The notes under the pieces are model-generated. The model had not been told where the DNA came from. It ran no database searches and worked only from the letters and a program-made list of their open reading frames with translations. From the NCBI RefSeq assembly GCF_030063145.1, contig NZ_JASISM010000001.1, forward strand, positions 620,001 through 684,000: a stretch of 64,000 nt of DNA, given 5' to 3'. Position 1 is the first letter of the stretch, and each line of letters starts with the position of its first letter. The position numbers and the translations under genes are program-made. Positions 17,393-25,989 of the stretch are shown here, in pieces. Origin of the DNA: Cryobacterium sp. PH31-L1 (GTDB taxonomy: Bacteria > Actinomycetota > Actinomycetes > Actinomycetales > Microbacteriaceae).

Positions 17393-17950
17393 CTAGACCA
17401 CGCCGAGGGGCAGGTGCTCGCCGGCGGGCAGCTCCCCCCGAATACCGTCGCCCGGGTGCACGACACCGCCGGTGACCACGACGCCCATGATGCCGCCGCG
17501 GCGCTCGACGGTACCGGCGGCATCCGTTTTGATCAGCTGCTTCATCAGGCCTTGTTGGTACGCGTTGATCTGCGAACACGGACTGCGCATGCCGGTGATC
17601 GACACAACAGCCTCGGCACCGAGGTGCAGCAGGGTTCCGAGTGGCAGCTGCATCAGGTCGATTCCGGCAGTCGTCACGTTCTCGCCGAGTTCGCCCGGAG
17701 CCACGATGTGGCCGGTAGCTATGAGATCGTCAAAGAGTTCGGCTGCAATGAAGTGCACCTGGCACAGGTTCGGAGCCGACGGGTTGCGCTTCTTCAGGTA
17801 GCGGTGTTGCGCCGTGGCACCAGAGTGCGAGTCACCCTCGACGCCGAATCCGGCCAGCAAACGGATGCTGCTCACCACCGGCTTGCTGAAGCGGTGCTCG
17901 TCATCACGGCTGACGGAAACAACCGTGCCAGCGGGTCCGTCACTTGTCAT
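17393..17950 (-). CDS. MOSC domain protein
   Basis: 185 residues forming one MOSC beta-barrel domain, related to the C-terminus of molybdenum cofactor sulfurase and to YiiM. The conserved cysteine is C125 in ITGMRSPC, and GFGVEGDSHSG and PGELGENVTTAGIDLMQLP match the family. MOSC proteins carry or transfer sulfur, or reduce N-hydroxylated compounds with a molybdenum cofactor. Which of these applies is unknown. Start ATG 17950 is preferred because upstream sequence runs into the promoter of the divergent HTH gene. Confidence 0.85.
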   Translation of the reverse strand: MTSDGPAGTVVSVSRDDEHRFSKPVVSSIRLLAGFGVEGDSHSGATAQHRYLKKRNPSAPNLCQVHFIAAELFDDLIATGHIVAPGELGENVTTAGIDLMQLPLGTLLHLGAEAVVSITGMRSPCSQINAYQQGLMKQLIKTDAAGTVERRGGIMGVVVTGGVVHPGDGIRGELPAGEHLPLGVV

Positions 17951-18037
17951 GCCCCCGATTCTGCCACAGCGCACGCACGTTCGAAGAGACATGGACAACA
18001 CCGACAGCGCAGGCGTCAAAATGTTTGTGTCAAGCAG

Positions 18038-18066
18038 TTGACGCGGCAACTTGCCGGGCCTACATT
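18038..18066 (+). promoter_or_regulatory. Consensus-like sigma-A promoter of the small HTH gene
   Basis: TTGACG at 18038-18043 and TACATT at 18061-18066 are separated by exactly 17 bases, giving a start near 18073 and a short leader before the ATG at 18088. This is the cleanest -35/-10 pair seen in the window. Confidence 0.7.
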
Positions 18067-18087
18067 GCATCAGTGGAAAGGTTGCCG

Positions 18088-18411
18088 ATGACCAGTGTTG
18101 CCCCGGGCCAGCCCGACGAGTACCGCACCGTGACCGCACCTGCGCCGCCGGTTGGAACCGATCCAACCGTCGAACGCGCAGACGAACCGGCACCGTATAT
18201 CGCGCGCCCCTACCGCGCGCTCGAGCGAGAACTGGAACGAGCGGTGCGCGACCGGGCCGAGGTCAACCTTCGAGTTACCGCGGCCGTGACCGCCATGCAC
18301 GACGGCGGCGGCACCTGGGCCGATATCGCACGCATCCTCGGTACCGCCCCGCAGACCGCGCACAAGAAGTACAGCAAACCGCGGCCACCACGTGCGGCTT
18401 CCGCCGACTGA
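18088..18411 (+). CDS. Small helix-turn-helix-like protein
   Basis: 107 residues. The first 45 are Pro/Ala/Asp-rich and probably disordered. From residue 45 to 80 comes a charged helix (ALERELERAVRDRAEVNLRV), followed by TAAVTAMHDGGGTWADIARILGTAPQTAHKKYSK, which reads like a sigma-70 region 4 or similar HTH (two helices around a Gly-rich turn; quoted in parts). It may bind DNA, but no regulator family can be named. The start ATG 18088 follows GGAAAGG and sits 22 bases after a strong promoter. It precedes the Dps gene by 150 bases on the same strand; joint regulation is possible but unproven. Confidence 0.65.
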   Translation: MTSVAPGQPDEYRTVTAPAPPVGTDPTVERADEPAPYIARPYRALERELERAVRDRAEVNLRVTAAVTAMHDGGGTWADIARILGTAPQTAHKKYSKPRPPRAASAD

Positions 18412-18562
18412 GTCTGACGCGGTCACCCGTCTGGCACGTGCCGCCCGGCTGCCGGGGGCCGCACGTCGGGTCTGCGGCCCTCGGTCGGGTGATGGCATTG
18501 TGGCCCAGATTCCGCGGCGGTGATATGGTCTCGAGGCAAATCTCCCCGATTGAAAGGACACC

Positions 18563-19051
18563 ATGCACGCCTCCGAAACTCTCAGCAACAACCTGCAGTC
18601 CGTTTTGGTCGACCTGATCGAGCTGCACGTTCAGGGCAAGCAAGCCCACTGGAGCGTCGTCGGCAAGAACTTTCGCGACCTGCACCTGCAGCTCGATGAA
18701 ATCATCATCGACGCTCGCGAATTCTCCGACGAAGTCGCCGAGCGCATGCGCGCCCTCGACGCCATGCCCGACGGCCGCAGCGAGACGGTCACCAAAACCA
18801 CCCACCTGCCCAAGTTTCCCGACGGAGAAGTCGACACCGCCGAGACGGTGACGCTCATCACCGAACGCCTCGATGCCGTCGTCGACAATATGCGCAAGGT
18901 GCACGATGAGGTCGACGAGGAAGACCCCACCAGCGCGGACATCCTGCACGCATTTATCGAGAAGCTCGAGCAGTACTCCTGGATGGTCAGCGCCGAGAAC
19001 CGCAAACCGCGCAAGCGGTCCGCGGTGAAGTCCGCCCACCGCTCCTCCTGA
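18563..19051 (+). CDS. dps: Dps family ferritin-like protein
   Basis: 162 residues. The ferroxidase-site signature is clear: KQAHWSVVGKNFRDLHLQLDE and the later DIIDAREFSDEVAERM-type helix give the His, Asp and Glu ligands (HW at residue 28-29 region). Dps dodecamers oxidise and store iron and protect DNA in stress or stationary phase. The C-terminal tail NRKPRKRSAVKSAHRSS is rich in Lys and Arg and may bind DNA directly. A GAAAGGA ribosome site lies six bases before ATG 18563. It is 44 bases upstream of the acyl-CoA dehydrogenase-like gene. Confidence 0.92.
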   Translation: MHASETLSNNLQSVLVDLIELHVQGKQAHWSVVGKNFRDLHLQLDEIIIDAREFSDEVAERMRALDAMPDGRSETVTKTTHLPKFPDGEVDTAETVTLITERLDAVVDNMRKVHDEVDEEDPTSADILHAFIEKLEQYSWMVSAENRKPRKRSAVKSAHRSS

Positions 19052-19095
19052 CGAGCACTGCACACAACGAGGCTTCGTGAGTCGAGAGGGTTGTC

Positions 19096-20121
19096 ATGAG
19101 GCTTGAATCTCATCCGCGTCCGGCTGTTCGCGATGATCTGGCCACCGCGTCCGGCGCGGTCAACGGTGACGCGCGGCGGGCGCTGACGCTCGCGAGCTCT
19201 CTCGCATCCGTTCCCCGACCCGGGGAGGGACACACCGCACTGCTCTTTGACACCCTGTCGACGGTCGGCGCCGCTGACCTCACCGCGGCACGGGTCGTCG
19301 AAGCTCACCTCGACGCGCTGGCGATACTCCACCAGGCGGGCTACCCGGCCCGGCCCGACCAAACCTGGGGTGTCTTTGCGGCCGAAGGACCAGAAATGAC
19401 GCTCAGAGCAACGCCAGGCCATGGCGGATGGCGACTCGACGGCGTCAAGCCGTGGTGTTCCCTCGCCGGACTTCTCAGCCACGCCCTCGTGACCGCGCAC
19501 GTTGCTCGCCCGGACGGCACCATCGGCCGACGGCTGTTCGCCGTCGATCTCCGTCAACCCGGGCTGACCGTGCACGACGACGCCTGGGTGGCCCGCGGAC
19601 TCGCCCAGGTTACGAGCGGCCCGGTCGATTTCTCGCACGTCGCTGCCGATCCGGTCGGCGGCGACGGGTGGTACCTGAGCCGACCGGGATTCGCCTGGGG
19701 CGGTATCGGTGTGGCCGCCGTCTGGTGGGGCGGTGCCGTCGGCCTCGCCCGCACGTTGTTCGATTCCGTCCACAGCCGCACTCCCGACCAGATCGCTCTC
19801 GCCCACCTCGGGGCCGTCGATCTGGCCGTGACCGGATGCGAACAGGTACTCGCGGCAGCCGCAGCAGCCATTGATGAAGGTGCCGCCGACGGGCCGGCCG
19901 GTGCCCTGCTCGCCGCACGCGTGCGCGGACTCGTCGCGCATACCGTCGACGAGGTTATATTCCATATTGGGCATGCGCTGGGTCCGGCCCCACTGGCACT
20001 CGATGCCCGGCATACCCAGCGGTTCGCCGACCTGCAGCTGTATGTGCGCCAGCATCACGCCGAGCGCGACGATGCGGCGTTGGGCCACCTGCTCGTGACG
20101 AGGGGGAGTGCGCCATGGTGA
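19096..20121 (+). CDS. Acyl-CoA dehydrogenase-like protein of a sugar-modification cassette
   Basis: 341 residues, slightly short for an acyl-CoA dehydrogenase. Recognisable are the N-terminal helices, the mid beta domain (WRLDGVKPWCSLAG, HALVTAHV, RRLFAVDLRQPG, HDDAWVARGLAQVTSG) and the C-terminal helical bundle. The usual catalytic glutamate cannot be placed with confidence, so it may act on an unusual substrate or be non-catalytic. It overlaps the PIG-L/methyltransferase gene by seven bases and heads a four-gene run. In that context it may oxidise or assist acylation of a glycan rather than take part in beta-oxidation (inference). Start ATG 19096 has GAGAGGG upstream. Confidence 0.75.
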   Translation: MRLESHPRPAVRDDLATASGAVNGDARRALTLASSLASVPRPGEGHTALLFDTLSTVGAADLTAARVVEAHLDALAILHQAGYPARPDQTWGVFAAEGPEMTLRATPGHGGWRLDGVKPWCSLAGLLSHALVTAHVARPDGTIGRRLFAVDLRQPGLTVHDDAWVARGLAQVTSGPVDFSHVAADPVGGDGWYLSRPGFAWGGIGVAAVWWGGAVGLARTLFDSVHSRTPDQIALAHLGAVDLAVTGCEQVLAAAAAAIDEGAADGPAGALLAARVRGLVAHTVDEVIFHIGHALGPAPLALDARHTQRFADLQLYVRQHHAERDDAALGHLLVTRGSAPW

Positions 20122-21515
20122 CGTTCAATCATTCCGACAGCGGTACGCCCGAGAAGACCTGGGAGGCGGCCCACTGGCCCGATCGGTTCAGTGCTCTTGG
20201 CCTCGACACCCTCAAGCGTCTGGTCGTCGTGTCAGCGCATCCCGACGACGAGAGTCTCGGTGTCGGCGGCCTCATCGCCCATGTCGCCGGGCTCGGGCTG
20301 CCGATCGTCGTGATCGTCCTCAGTAACGGCGAGGCGTCGCACCCGAAATCGCAGACCCACGACGCGGCCAGACTCGCGCAGATCCGCCGCATTGAGGTGA
20401 CGGATGCCCTCGCTCACCTCGCCCCGAACGCTCAGGTTCACCTGTTGGAACTTCCCGACGGCAAGCTGGCGGAGCACGTGGCCGTCGCCGAGGGCGCGAT
20501 CGCCGAGGCGATCGGTGATGCGGGCGACTCGACCTGGGTGGTAGCGCCGTGGCACGCCGACGGGCATCCGGATCATGCTGCAGCCAGTGCGGCCGCGGAA
20601 CGCGCCGTGCGTGAACGCCGGGCGCGCCTGTTCGAATATCCGATCTGGGCCTGGCACTGGTCGAGCCCCGAGGATGCGGTGTGGTCTGCTGAAACCGTTC
20701 GGCTCTTTCAGTTGAAGCCCGCCGAACGCAAGGCCAAAGCTCGTGCCCTCGCCCTGCATCGCAGCCAGGTGGGGCCCCTGTCGGATTCCCCCGGCGATGA
20801 AGCCGTCGTGCCGCCCGGCTTTCGGGCGCACTTCGCGCGCGAATTTGAAACGCTGATCGAGGTGGGTTCGCGGCCCAACTCACCAGCGGATGCCCGCGCC
20901 AACCCCGACCGCACCCTCACCGCTGGGTATTTCAACACCGTCTACTCGTCCGGCCCCGACCCGTGGGGTTTTGAAACCCGGTGGTATGAGAAACGTAAGC
21001 GAGCGGCCCTCATCGCGGCCCTGCCCCGACAGCGGTTTGGTACAGCGTTGGAATTGGGCTGCTCCACCGGTGTGCTCACCGCTGAACTGGCCGACCGCTG
21101 TGACACCGTGCTGGGAGTCGATCTGGTCGAGCAGCCGCTCGTCATTGCCAGGCAACGGCTCGCGGGCCGCCCGGGAGTGAGTTTTGAGCGCCGAACTCTG
21201 CCGGGGGACTGGCCGGAGGGCGAGTTCGGGCTGATCGTGCTGTCGGAGGTGGGGTATTACTGCTCGGCTGTGGACCTGCGCCGCCTTCTCGAACGATGCC
21301 GTGCCAGTCTCGCTGCTGGCGGGGTGCTCGTGGCCTGCCACTGGCGGCATCCGGTCGCCGATTACCCGCTCACCGGCGACGCGGTGCACGCTCAACTGAC
21401 CCACGTGGTGGGGCTGCAGCGCACCGTGCACCATCTGGAACGTGATTTCGTACTGGAAGTCTACGAGCAGCGGCCGGCCCTGTCGGTGGCCCAGCGCGAC
21501 GGGCTGGTGCCGTGA
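20115..21515 (+). CDS. PIG-L deacetylase fused to a SAM-dependent methyltransferase
   Basis: 466 residues in two domains. Residues about 30-250 are a zinc-dependent PIG-L/LmbE deacetylase: AHPDDE with H42, D44, D45 and E46, and the later GHPDH motif near 150-155. Residues about 270-466 are a class I methyltransferase of the NodS-like group: ALELGCSTGVLTAEL near 312, then VLGVDLVEQPLVIARQRL and LIVLSEVGYYC. PIG-L enzymes remove acetyl from N-acetylglucosamine groups, and NodS N-methylates the freed amine, so the fusion could deacetylate then methylate an amino sugar (inference). Overlaps upstream (7 bases) and downstream (GTGA, 4 bases) support one operon. Confidence 0.88.
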   Translation: MVTFNHSDSGTPEKTWEAAHWPDRFSALGLDTLKRLVVVSAHPDDESLGVGGLIAHVAGLGLPIVVIVLSNGEASHPKSQTHDAARLAQIRRIEVTDALAHLAPNAQVHLLELPDGKLAEHVAVAEGAIAEAIGDAGDSTWVVAPWHADGHPDHAAASAAAERAVRERRARLFEYPIWAWHWSSPEDAVWSAETVRLFQLKPAERKAKARALALHRSQVGPLSDSPGDEAVVPPGFRAHFAREFETLIEVGSRPNSPADARANPDRTLTAGYFNTVYSSGPDPWGFETRWYEKRKRAALIAALPRQRFGTALELGCSTGVLTAELADRCDTVLGVDLVEQPLVIARQRLAGRPGVSFERRTLPGDWPEGEFGLIVLSEVGYYCSAVDLRRLLERCRASLAAGGVLVACHWRHPVADYPLTGDAVHAQLTHVVGLQRTVHHLERDFVLEVYEQRPALSVAQRDGLVP

Positions 21516-22270
21516 CCGGACCCCTGCCGATCACAGACGTGGTCATCGTCGTTCCCGTGCGCAACGAAGAGCGGCTGCTACCGCGCTGCCTGACCGCGCT
21601 GTCCGCGGCAATCGACGCGCTGAGTGTCGTGCCGGAGCCGGAACGGCCGCGAGTACTCGTGGTTCTGGTGCTCGACCAATGCACCGACTTGTCCGTGCGC
21701 GTCGCCGCCCACTGGACCGCTTTTCATCGCCACGAGATCGCGGCGGGAGCGGTCGGCGTCGCCCGCCGCGACGGTATTCGGCGCGCGCTGGGGCGGCTTG
21801 GGCCTTCACGAGCGGATGGCTTGGCATCCGCTTCGCAGATCTGGATCGCGACGACCGATGCAGACTCGGCCGTGCCGCCGAACTGGCTGGTCACCCAACT
21901 CGCCCTGGCCCGTAACGGGGCCGAGCTCGTGCTCGGAACCGTGCAGCCCGACGACGATCTGGCCGCACACGAACTGCTGCGCTGGGAGGAGCTGCACACG
22001 ATCGGCGAGGGGCATCCGCACGTTCACGGCGCCAACCTGGGCGTGCGGGCCGACAGCTACGATGCTGCCGGGGAATTTGCGCCCGTCGACCGAGACGAAG
22101 ACGTTCTGCTCGTGGCAGCGCTGCGCAATCTCGGGGTGGTCGAGGCCCGCACGGCCCTGATTCCCGTGCTGACCTCTGGGCGACGAATCGGTCGGGCCCC
22201 GGCCGGTTTCGCCGGATACCTGCGTGATCATGTCGACGCCGACCGGAAGAATGGAATGATGAACCGATGA
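21512..22270 (+). CDS. Family 2 glycosyltransferase
   Basis: 252 residues. The GT-A fold is shown by ITDVVIVVPVRNEERLLPRCL at the N-terminus, the metal-binding ATTDADSAVPPNWL near residue 115, and a later GANLGVRADSYDAAGEF and DRDEDVLL acceptor-side motif (quoted in parts). It would transfer a sugar from a nucleotide or lipid donor; the sugar is unknown. No membrane segment is present. The GTG start 21512 overlaps the previous stop as GTGA, and its own stop overlaps the aldo-keto reductase start as ATGA. Confidence 0.87.
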   Translation: MTGPLPITDVVIVVPVRNEERLLPRCLTALSAAIDALSVVPEPERPRVLVVLVLDQCTDLSVRVAAHWTAFHRHEIAAGAVGVARRDGIRRALGRLGPSRADGLASASQIWIATTDADSAVPPNWLVTQLALARNGAELVLGTVQPDDDLAAHELLRWEELHTIGEGHPHVHGANLGVRADSYDAAGEFAPVDRDEDVLLVAALRNLGVVEARTALIPVLTSGRRIGRAPAGFAGYLRDHVDADRKNGMMNR

Positions 22271-23292
22271 CCTATCTTCCGAATGAATCCCGCTACGAGT
22301 CCATGCCCTACCGCCGCGCCGGACGTAGCGGCCTGAAGCTTCCCGCCATTTCGCTGGGCCTGTGGCAGAACTTCGGTGATGACAAGCCGCTCGCAACGCA
22401 GCGAGCCATCCTGCGCCGCGCATTCGACCTCGGCATCACCCATTTCGACCTCGCCAACAACTACGGGCCCCCCTACGGATCGGCCGAAACCAACTTCGGT
22501 CAGCTGTTCCGTGAAGACTTCGCGGCGCACCGCGACGAGGTCGTGCTTTCCACCAAGGCTGGCTACGACATGTGGCCGGGCCCGTACGGCAACTTCGGCA
22601 GCCGCAAATACCTGCTGTCGAGCCTTGACCAGTCGCTCTCCCGCATGGGGGTGGACTACGTCGACATTTTCTATTCCCACCGCGCCGACCCCGACACTCC
22701 GCTCGAAGAGACCATGGGCGCCCTGCACACCGCAGTGACGAGCGGCCGTGCCCTCTATGCCGGAATCTCCTCCTACTCGCCGGAACGCACCCGCGAGGCC
22801 GCGGCGATTCTGGCCGATCTCGGCACGCCGCTGCTGATTCACCAGCCTTCGTTTTCCATGTTCAACCGGTGGGTCGAGGGCGACCTGCTCGACACCCTGG
22901 AAGACATCGGCGCCGGCTGCATCGCGTTCTCACCGCTGGCCCAAGGACTGCTCACCGACCGCTACCTCGGCGGTATCCCGGCCGATTCCCGGGTCGCCAG
23001 GGACGGATCGGCCAACAAGTCCATGGTGAGCCCCGAGGCGCTCGTGCATATTCGGGCGCTGACCGAGATCGCCTCCGGGCGTGGCCAGTCCCTCGCACAG
23101 ATGGCACTGGCCTGGATCCTGCGCAATTCCGAAGTGACCAGCGCTCTGGTCGGGGCCTCGTCGGTCGCCCAGCTCGAAACCAACGTCGGGGCGCTGCAGA
23201 ACCTCGAGTTCAGCGCCGAGGAACTCACCGCCATCGACGTGCACGCCGTCGACAACGGCATCAACCTGTGGGCGGCTTCGAGCGACGTTTAG
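22267..23292 (+). CDS. Aldo/keto reductase (YghZ/MgrA-like)
   Basis: 341 residues with the catalytic tetrad D61, Y66, K97 and H138 visible in FDLANNYGPPYGSAE, LSTKAGYD and IFYSHRAD. The YRRAGRSGLKLPAISLGLW start and GASSVAQLETNV nucleotide-binding end fit the YghZ/L-glyceraldehyde-3-phosphate reductase branch, an NADPH enzyme that detoxifies aldehydes. It overlaps the GT2 gene by four bases, so it is translated with the cassette, but its family is common and the functional tie may be loose. It ends six bases before the convergent helicase gene. Confidence 0.88.
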   Translation: MTYLPNESRYESMPYRRAGRSGLKLPAISLGLWQNFGDDKPLATQRAILRRAFDLGITHFDLANNYGPPYGSAETNFGQLFREDFAAHRDEVVLSTKAGYDMWPGPYGNFGSRKYLLSSLDQSLSRMGVDYVDIFYSHRADPDTPLEETMGALHTAVTSGRALYAGISSYSPERTREAAAILADLGTPLLIHQPSFSMFNRWVEGDLLDTLEDIGAGCIAFSPLAQGLLTDRYLGGIPADSRVARDGSANKSMVSPEALVHIRALTEIASGRGQSLAQMALAWILRNSEVTSALVGASSVAQLETNVGALQNLEFSAEELTAIDVHAVDNGINLWAASSDV

Positions 23293-23298
23293 CCCCGG

Positions 23299-25989
23299 TC
23301 AGGGCTCGAGCAGACCGCGAATGTCATTGGCGGTCAGCGCGGTGCTGAACATGGCATCGTCGTCGAGAACTGAACTGAACAGTTGGGACTTCTGCTTCTG
23401 CAGCGCCACCACCTTCTCCTCGATGGTGCCGGTGGCGACCAGCCGGTACACCATCACATTTCGGGTCTGGCCGATGCGGTGCGTGCGGTCGATGGCCTGT
23501 GTCTCGGTCTGCGGGTTCCACCACGGGTCGAGCAGAAACACGTAGTCGGCTTCGGTGAGGTTGAGACCGAAGCCGCCGGCCTTGAGGCTGATCAGGAACA
23601 CCGGCGCGGCCCCGCTCTTGAACCGGTCGATCACCTCGCTGCGGCGCAGCGTCGACCCGTCGAGATAGCAATACGGAACGCCCTTCGCGTCGAGCCGGGC
23701 GGCGGCGAGCTTGAGAAAGGAGGTGAACTGGCTGAAAATGAGGGCCCTGTGCCCCTCGGCAATGACATCGTCGAGCTGCTCGAACAGGGCGTCGAGCTTG
23801 CTCGAGCGCACACCGGCATACTTCTTATCGACGAGCGAGGCGTCGAGGCTGAGCAGCCGCAGCAGGGTGAGCGAGCGAAAAATGATGAACCGGTTCTTGT
23901 CGAGCTCCTCGATCAAACCGTAGAGCTTCTGCCTTTCGCGCTGCAGGAAGGTGTCGTAGAGCTTCTGGTGCGCCGGATTCAGAATGATCTGCAGTTCCTG
24001 TTCCTGCTTAGGGGGCAAATCGCGCGCGACGACCTCCTTGGTGCGGCGCAAAATCAGCGGGCGGATGCGCCGGCGCAGCTTCGCGAGTTGCTCCGGACTC
24101 TCCCCGCGCGTCACCGGGCGCACGTACTCCTCGGTGAATTTGCGCGACGACGCGAACAGGCCCGGTGCCACAATGCTGAACAGCGACCACAGGTCCATCA
24201 GATTGTTCTCGAGCGGGGTGCCCGTGATCGCAAGCTTGAACGGTGTGTTGATTTCTTTCGCACAGGCATACGCACGGCTGGTGCGGTTCTTCACGAACTG
24301 GGCTTCGTCCAGAACGAGCCCGGCCCAGGACACCGCCTGGTAGGCGTCAAAATCGAGCCGGAACAGGGCGTAGGAGGTGACCAGCACGTCGACGTCGGCG
24401 GCGACATCGGCTATCAGGGTACGACTCTTGGCCTCGGTCGCGGTGAGTGTGCGCACGCGCAGCCCGGGCGTGAACCGGGTCGCCTCGTTGAGCCAGTTCG
24501 TGACAACGGATGTCGGCGCCACCACCAGAAACGGCCCCGGTCGCGACGTGCGCGCGTGCACCAACAGTGCCAGGGTTTGCAGCGTTTTGCCGAGCCCCAT
24601 GTCGTCGGCGAGCACCCCGCCGAGCTGGTGTTTCCAGAGGAAGGCGAGCCAGGCGAAGCCCTCTTGCTGGTACGGGCGCAGGGTGGCCTGCACGTCGGCG
24701 GGCACCTCAACCGGGTCGATTCCGGCCAGGTCTTTCAGCCCGGCAGCGGCGGCCCGCCACGACACGGCAGGCACGGTCTCGTCGGCGAGATCCTCGAAAT
24801 CGCTCCACAGACTGGCCTGGTAGCGGCTGATGCGCAGGCCGGTTTCCCATTCCTGCAGGGCTCGGGCCTCGTTGATGAGCTCGTGGAGCTGCTCAAACTC
24901 GGGTTGCTGCAGCGAGAGATAGCTATTGTCCACCAGTTTCAGGCGGGTCTGGCCCTTCGCGAGTGCCTTGAACAGCGGCCCGAACGGCACGGTGATCGCG
25001 CCGACGGTAACGATCACGCCGAGGTCGAACCAGTCCCGCTGGTCGGTCTCCACGGTCGTGATCACGAGGTGCGGCGTTTCAGTGCGCTCAAAATTATCGG
25101 GCAGCACCGCGGGAAAGTGCACCGATGAATCCGTGCTGGTGACCGCGACCCGGCGCTGTAGGGACGGGTACACGGTGCCCAGAAACTCGGCCGTGTCAGC
25201 GGCGGGAACACTCGCCGCGTCGACCTGCCCGACCAAGTGACGTTGCTCGTCGCTCAGCGGGCCGGCGGTCGGCGCGAGCGTGAACATGGTCGGCGTGCCG
25301 AACCGCACGCTGTAGAGGCCGTGGCCAGCAATGATTCCGGCGGCTGAGAGCGGGTGCGGGGCTCCGTCGATCTGCAGGCGGGCCTGCAGGGTGAGCGGGC
25401 CGGCGGCATCCGTTTGGGAAGCATCGAGGCTGATTTCGGCGAGCGAACCGACCCGCACGATCACATCCTTCTTGTTGCCGACGAAGCCGATGCCGAGCTG
25501 TTCGGCTTCACCCAGCAGCGGCCAGAGCAGTGGGCTGGTGAAGTTGTCAAGGTAGATCCAGTCGGTTTCCTGGCTGGTGTAGACCTCGCGCACGGCTTTG
25601 TAGAGGGCGGCAAACTGCGAGATCCAACGGTGGTGCTCTGGATCGAGGTTGAACCGGTTCAGCTGAAAGGTGAGGTGGCTCCAGGTGACATTACTGCGCA
25701 CCCAGTTACCCTGGGCGTTGTGGATGACCGGCCGTACGCCGAGCCGGTAATCGCCATGCCCGGCCACGAGGGTCTTCACGGCCTTGGCGGTCGGCCCCCG
25801 CCAACGGTCGTTGGTGCGCGGAGTCTGCTCCCGCAGCTCGAACTGCAGCCCCATCGGCACTTTCGGGCCAGTGGTTGGCGGTCGCGGCTGCCCAAAATTG
25901 CCAATTCGCGGTAAAGCGGATGCCCCGCGCGGCGCTTCCGGCGGCAGCACTAGCCGCTTCCAAGCCGGGGTGTCGTCAGCTTCTGGCAT
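23299..25989 (-). CDS. SNF2-family helicase lacking the usual N-terminal SWIM finger
   Basis: 896 residues. The SNF2 ATPase core is complete: GGVLADDMGLGKTLQTLALL (Walker A), APTSVVTNW, VLDEAQFVKN (Walker B DEAQ), ITGTPLENNLMDLWSLF, and the C-terminal lobe with SLKAGGFGLNLTEADYVFLLDPWWNP and QAIDRTHRIGQTRNVMVYRL (quoted in parts). It uses ATP to translocate on DNA, probably in repair or transcription. Actinobacterial relatives often begin with a SWIM zinc finger of about 150 residues; here ATG 25989 overlaps the oligopeptidase stop by 14 bases and leaves no room for one. A longer reading frame upstream is only the shadow of the peptidase gene. Transcribed at the end of the hut operon. Confidence 0.88.
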   Translation of the reverse strand: MPEADDTPAWKRLVLPPEAPRGASALPRIGNFGQPRPPTTGPKVPMGLQFELREQTPRTNDRWRGPTAKAVKTLVAGHGDYRLGVRPVIHNAQGNWVRSNVTWSHLTFQLNRFNLDPEHHRWISQFAALYKAVREVYTSQETDWIYLDNFTSPLLWPLLGEAEQLGIGFVGNKKDVIVRVGSLAEISLDASQTDAAGPLTLQARLQIDGAPHPLSAAGIIAGHGLYSVRFGTPTMFTLAPTAGPLSDEQRHLVGQVDAASVPAADTAEFLGTVYPSLQRRVAVTSTDSSVHFPAVLPDNFERTETPHLVITTVETDQRDWFDLGVIVTVGAITVPFGPLFKALAKGQTRLKLVDNSYLSLQQPEFEQLHELINEARALQEWETGLRISRYQASLWSDFEDLADETVPAVSWRAAAAGLKDLAGIDPVEVPADVQATLRPYQQEGFAWLAFLWKHQLGGVLADDMGLGKTLQTLALLVHARTSRPGPFLVVAPTSVVTNWLNEATRFTPGLRVRTLTATEAKSRTLIADVAADVDVLVTSYALFRLDFDAYQAVSWAGLVLDEAQFVKNRTSRAYACAKEINTPFKLAITGTPLENNLMDLWSLFSIVAPGLFASSRKFTEEYVRPVTRGESPEQLAKLRRRIRPLILRRTKEVVARDLPPKQEQELQIILNPAHQKLYDTFLQRERQKLYGLIEELDKNRFIIFRSLTLLRLLSLDASLVDKKYAGVRSSKLDALFEQLDDVIAEGHRALIFSQFTSFLKLAAARLDAKGVPYCYLDGSTLRRSEVIDRFKSGAAPVFLISLKAGGFGLNLTEADYVFLLDPWWNPQTETQAIDRTHRIGQTRNVMVYRLVATGTIEEKVVALQKQKSQLFSSVLDDDAMFSTALTANDIRGLLEP

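Noticed and set aside
23383..25128. Long plus-strand frame opposite the SNF2 helicase
   Set aside because: It mirrors the helicase codons, has no family features and no ribosome site.
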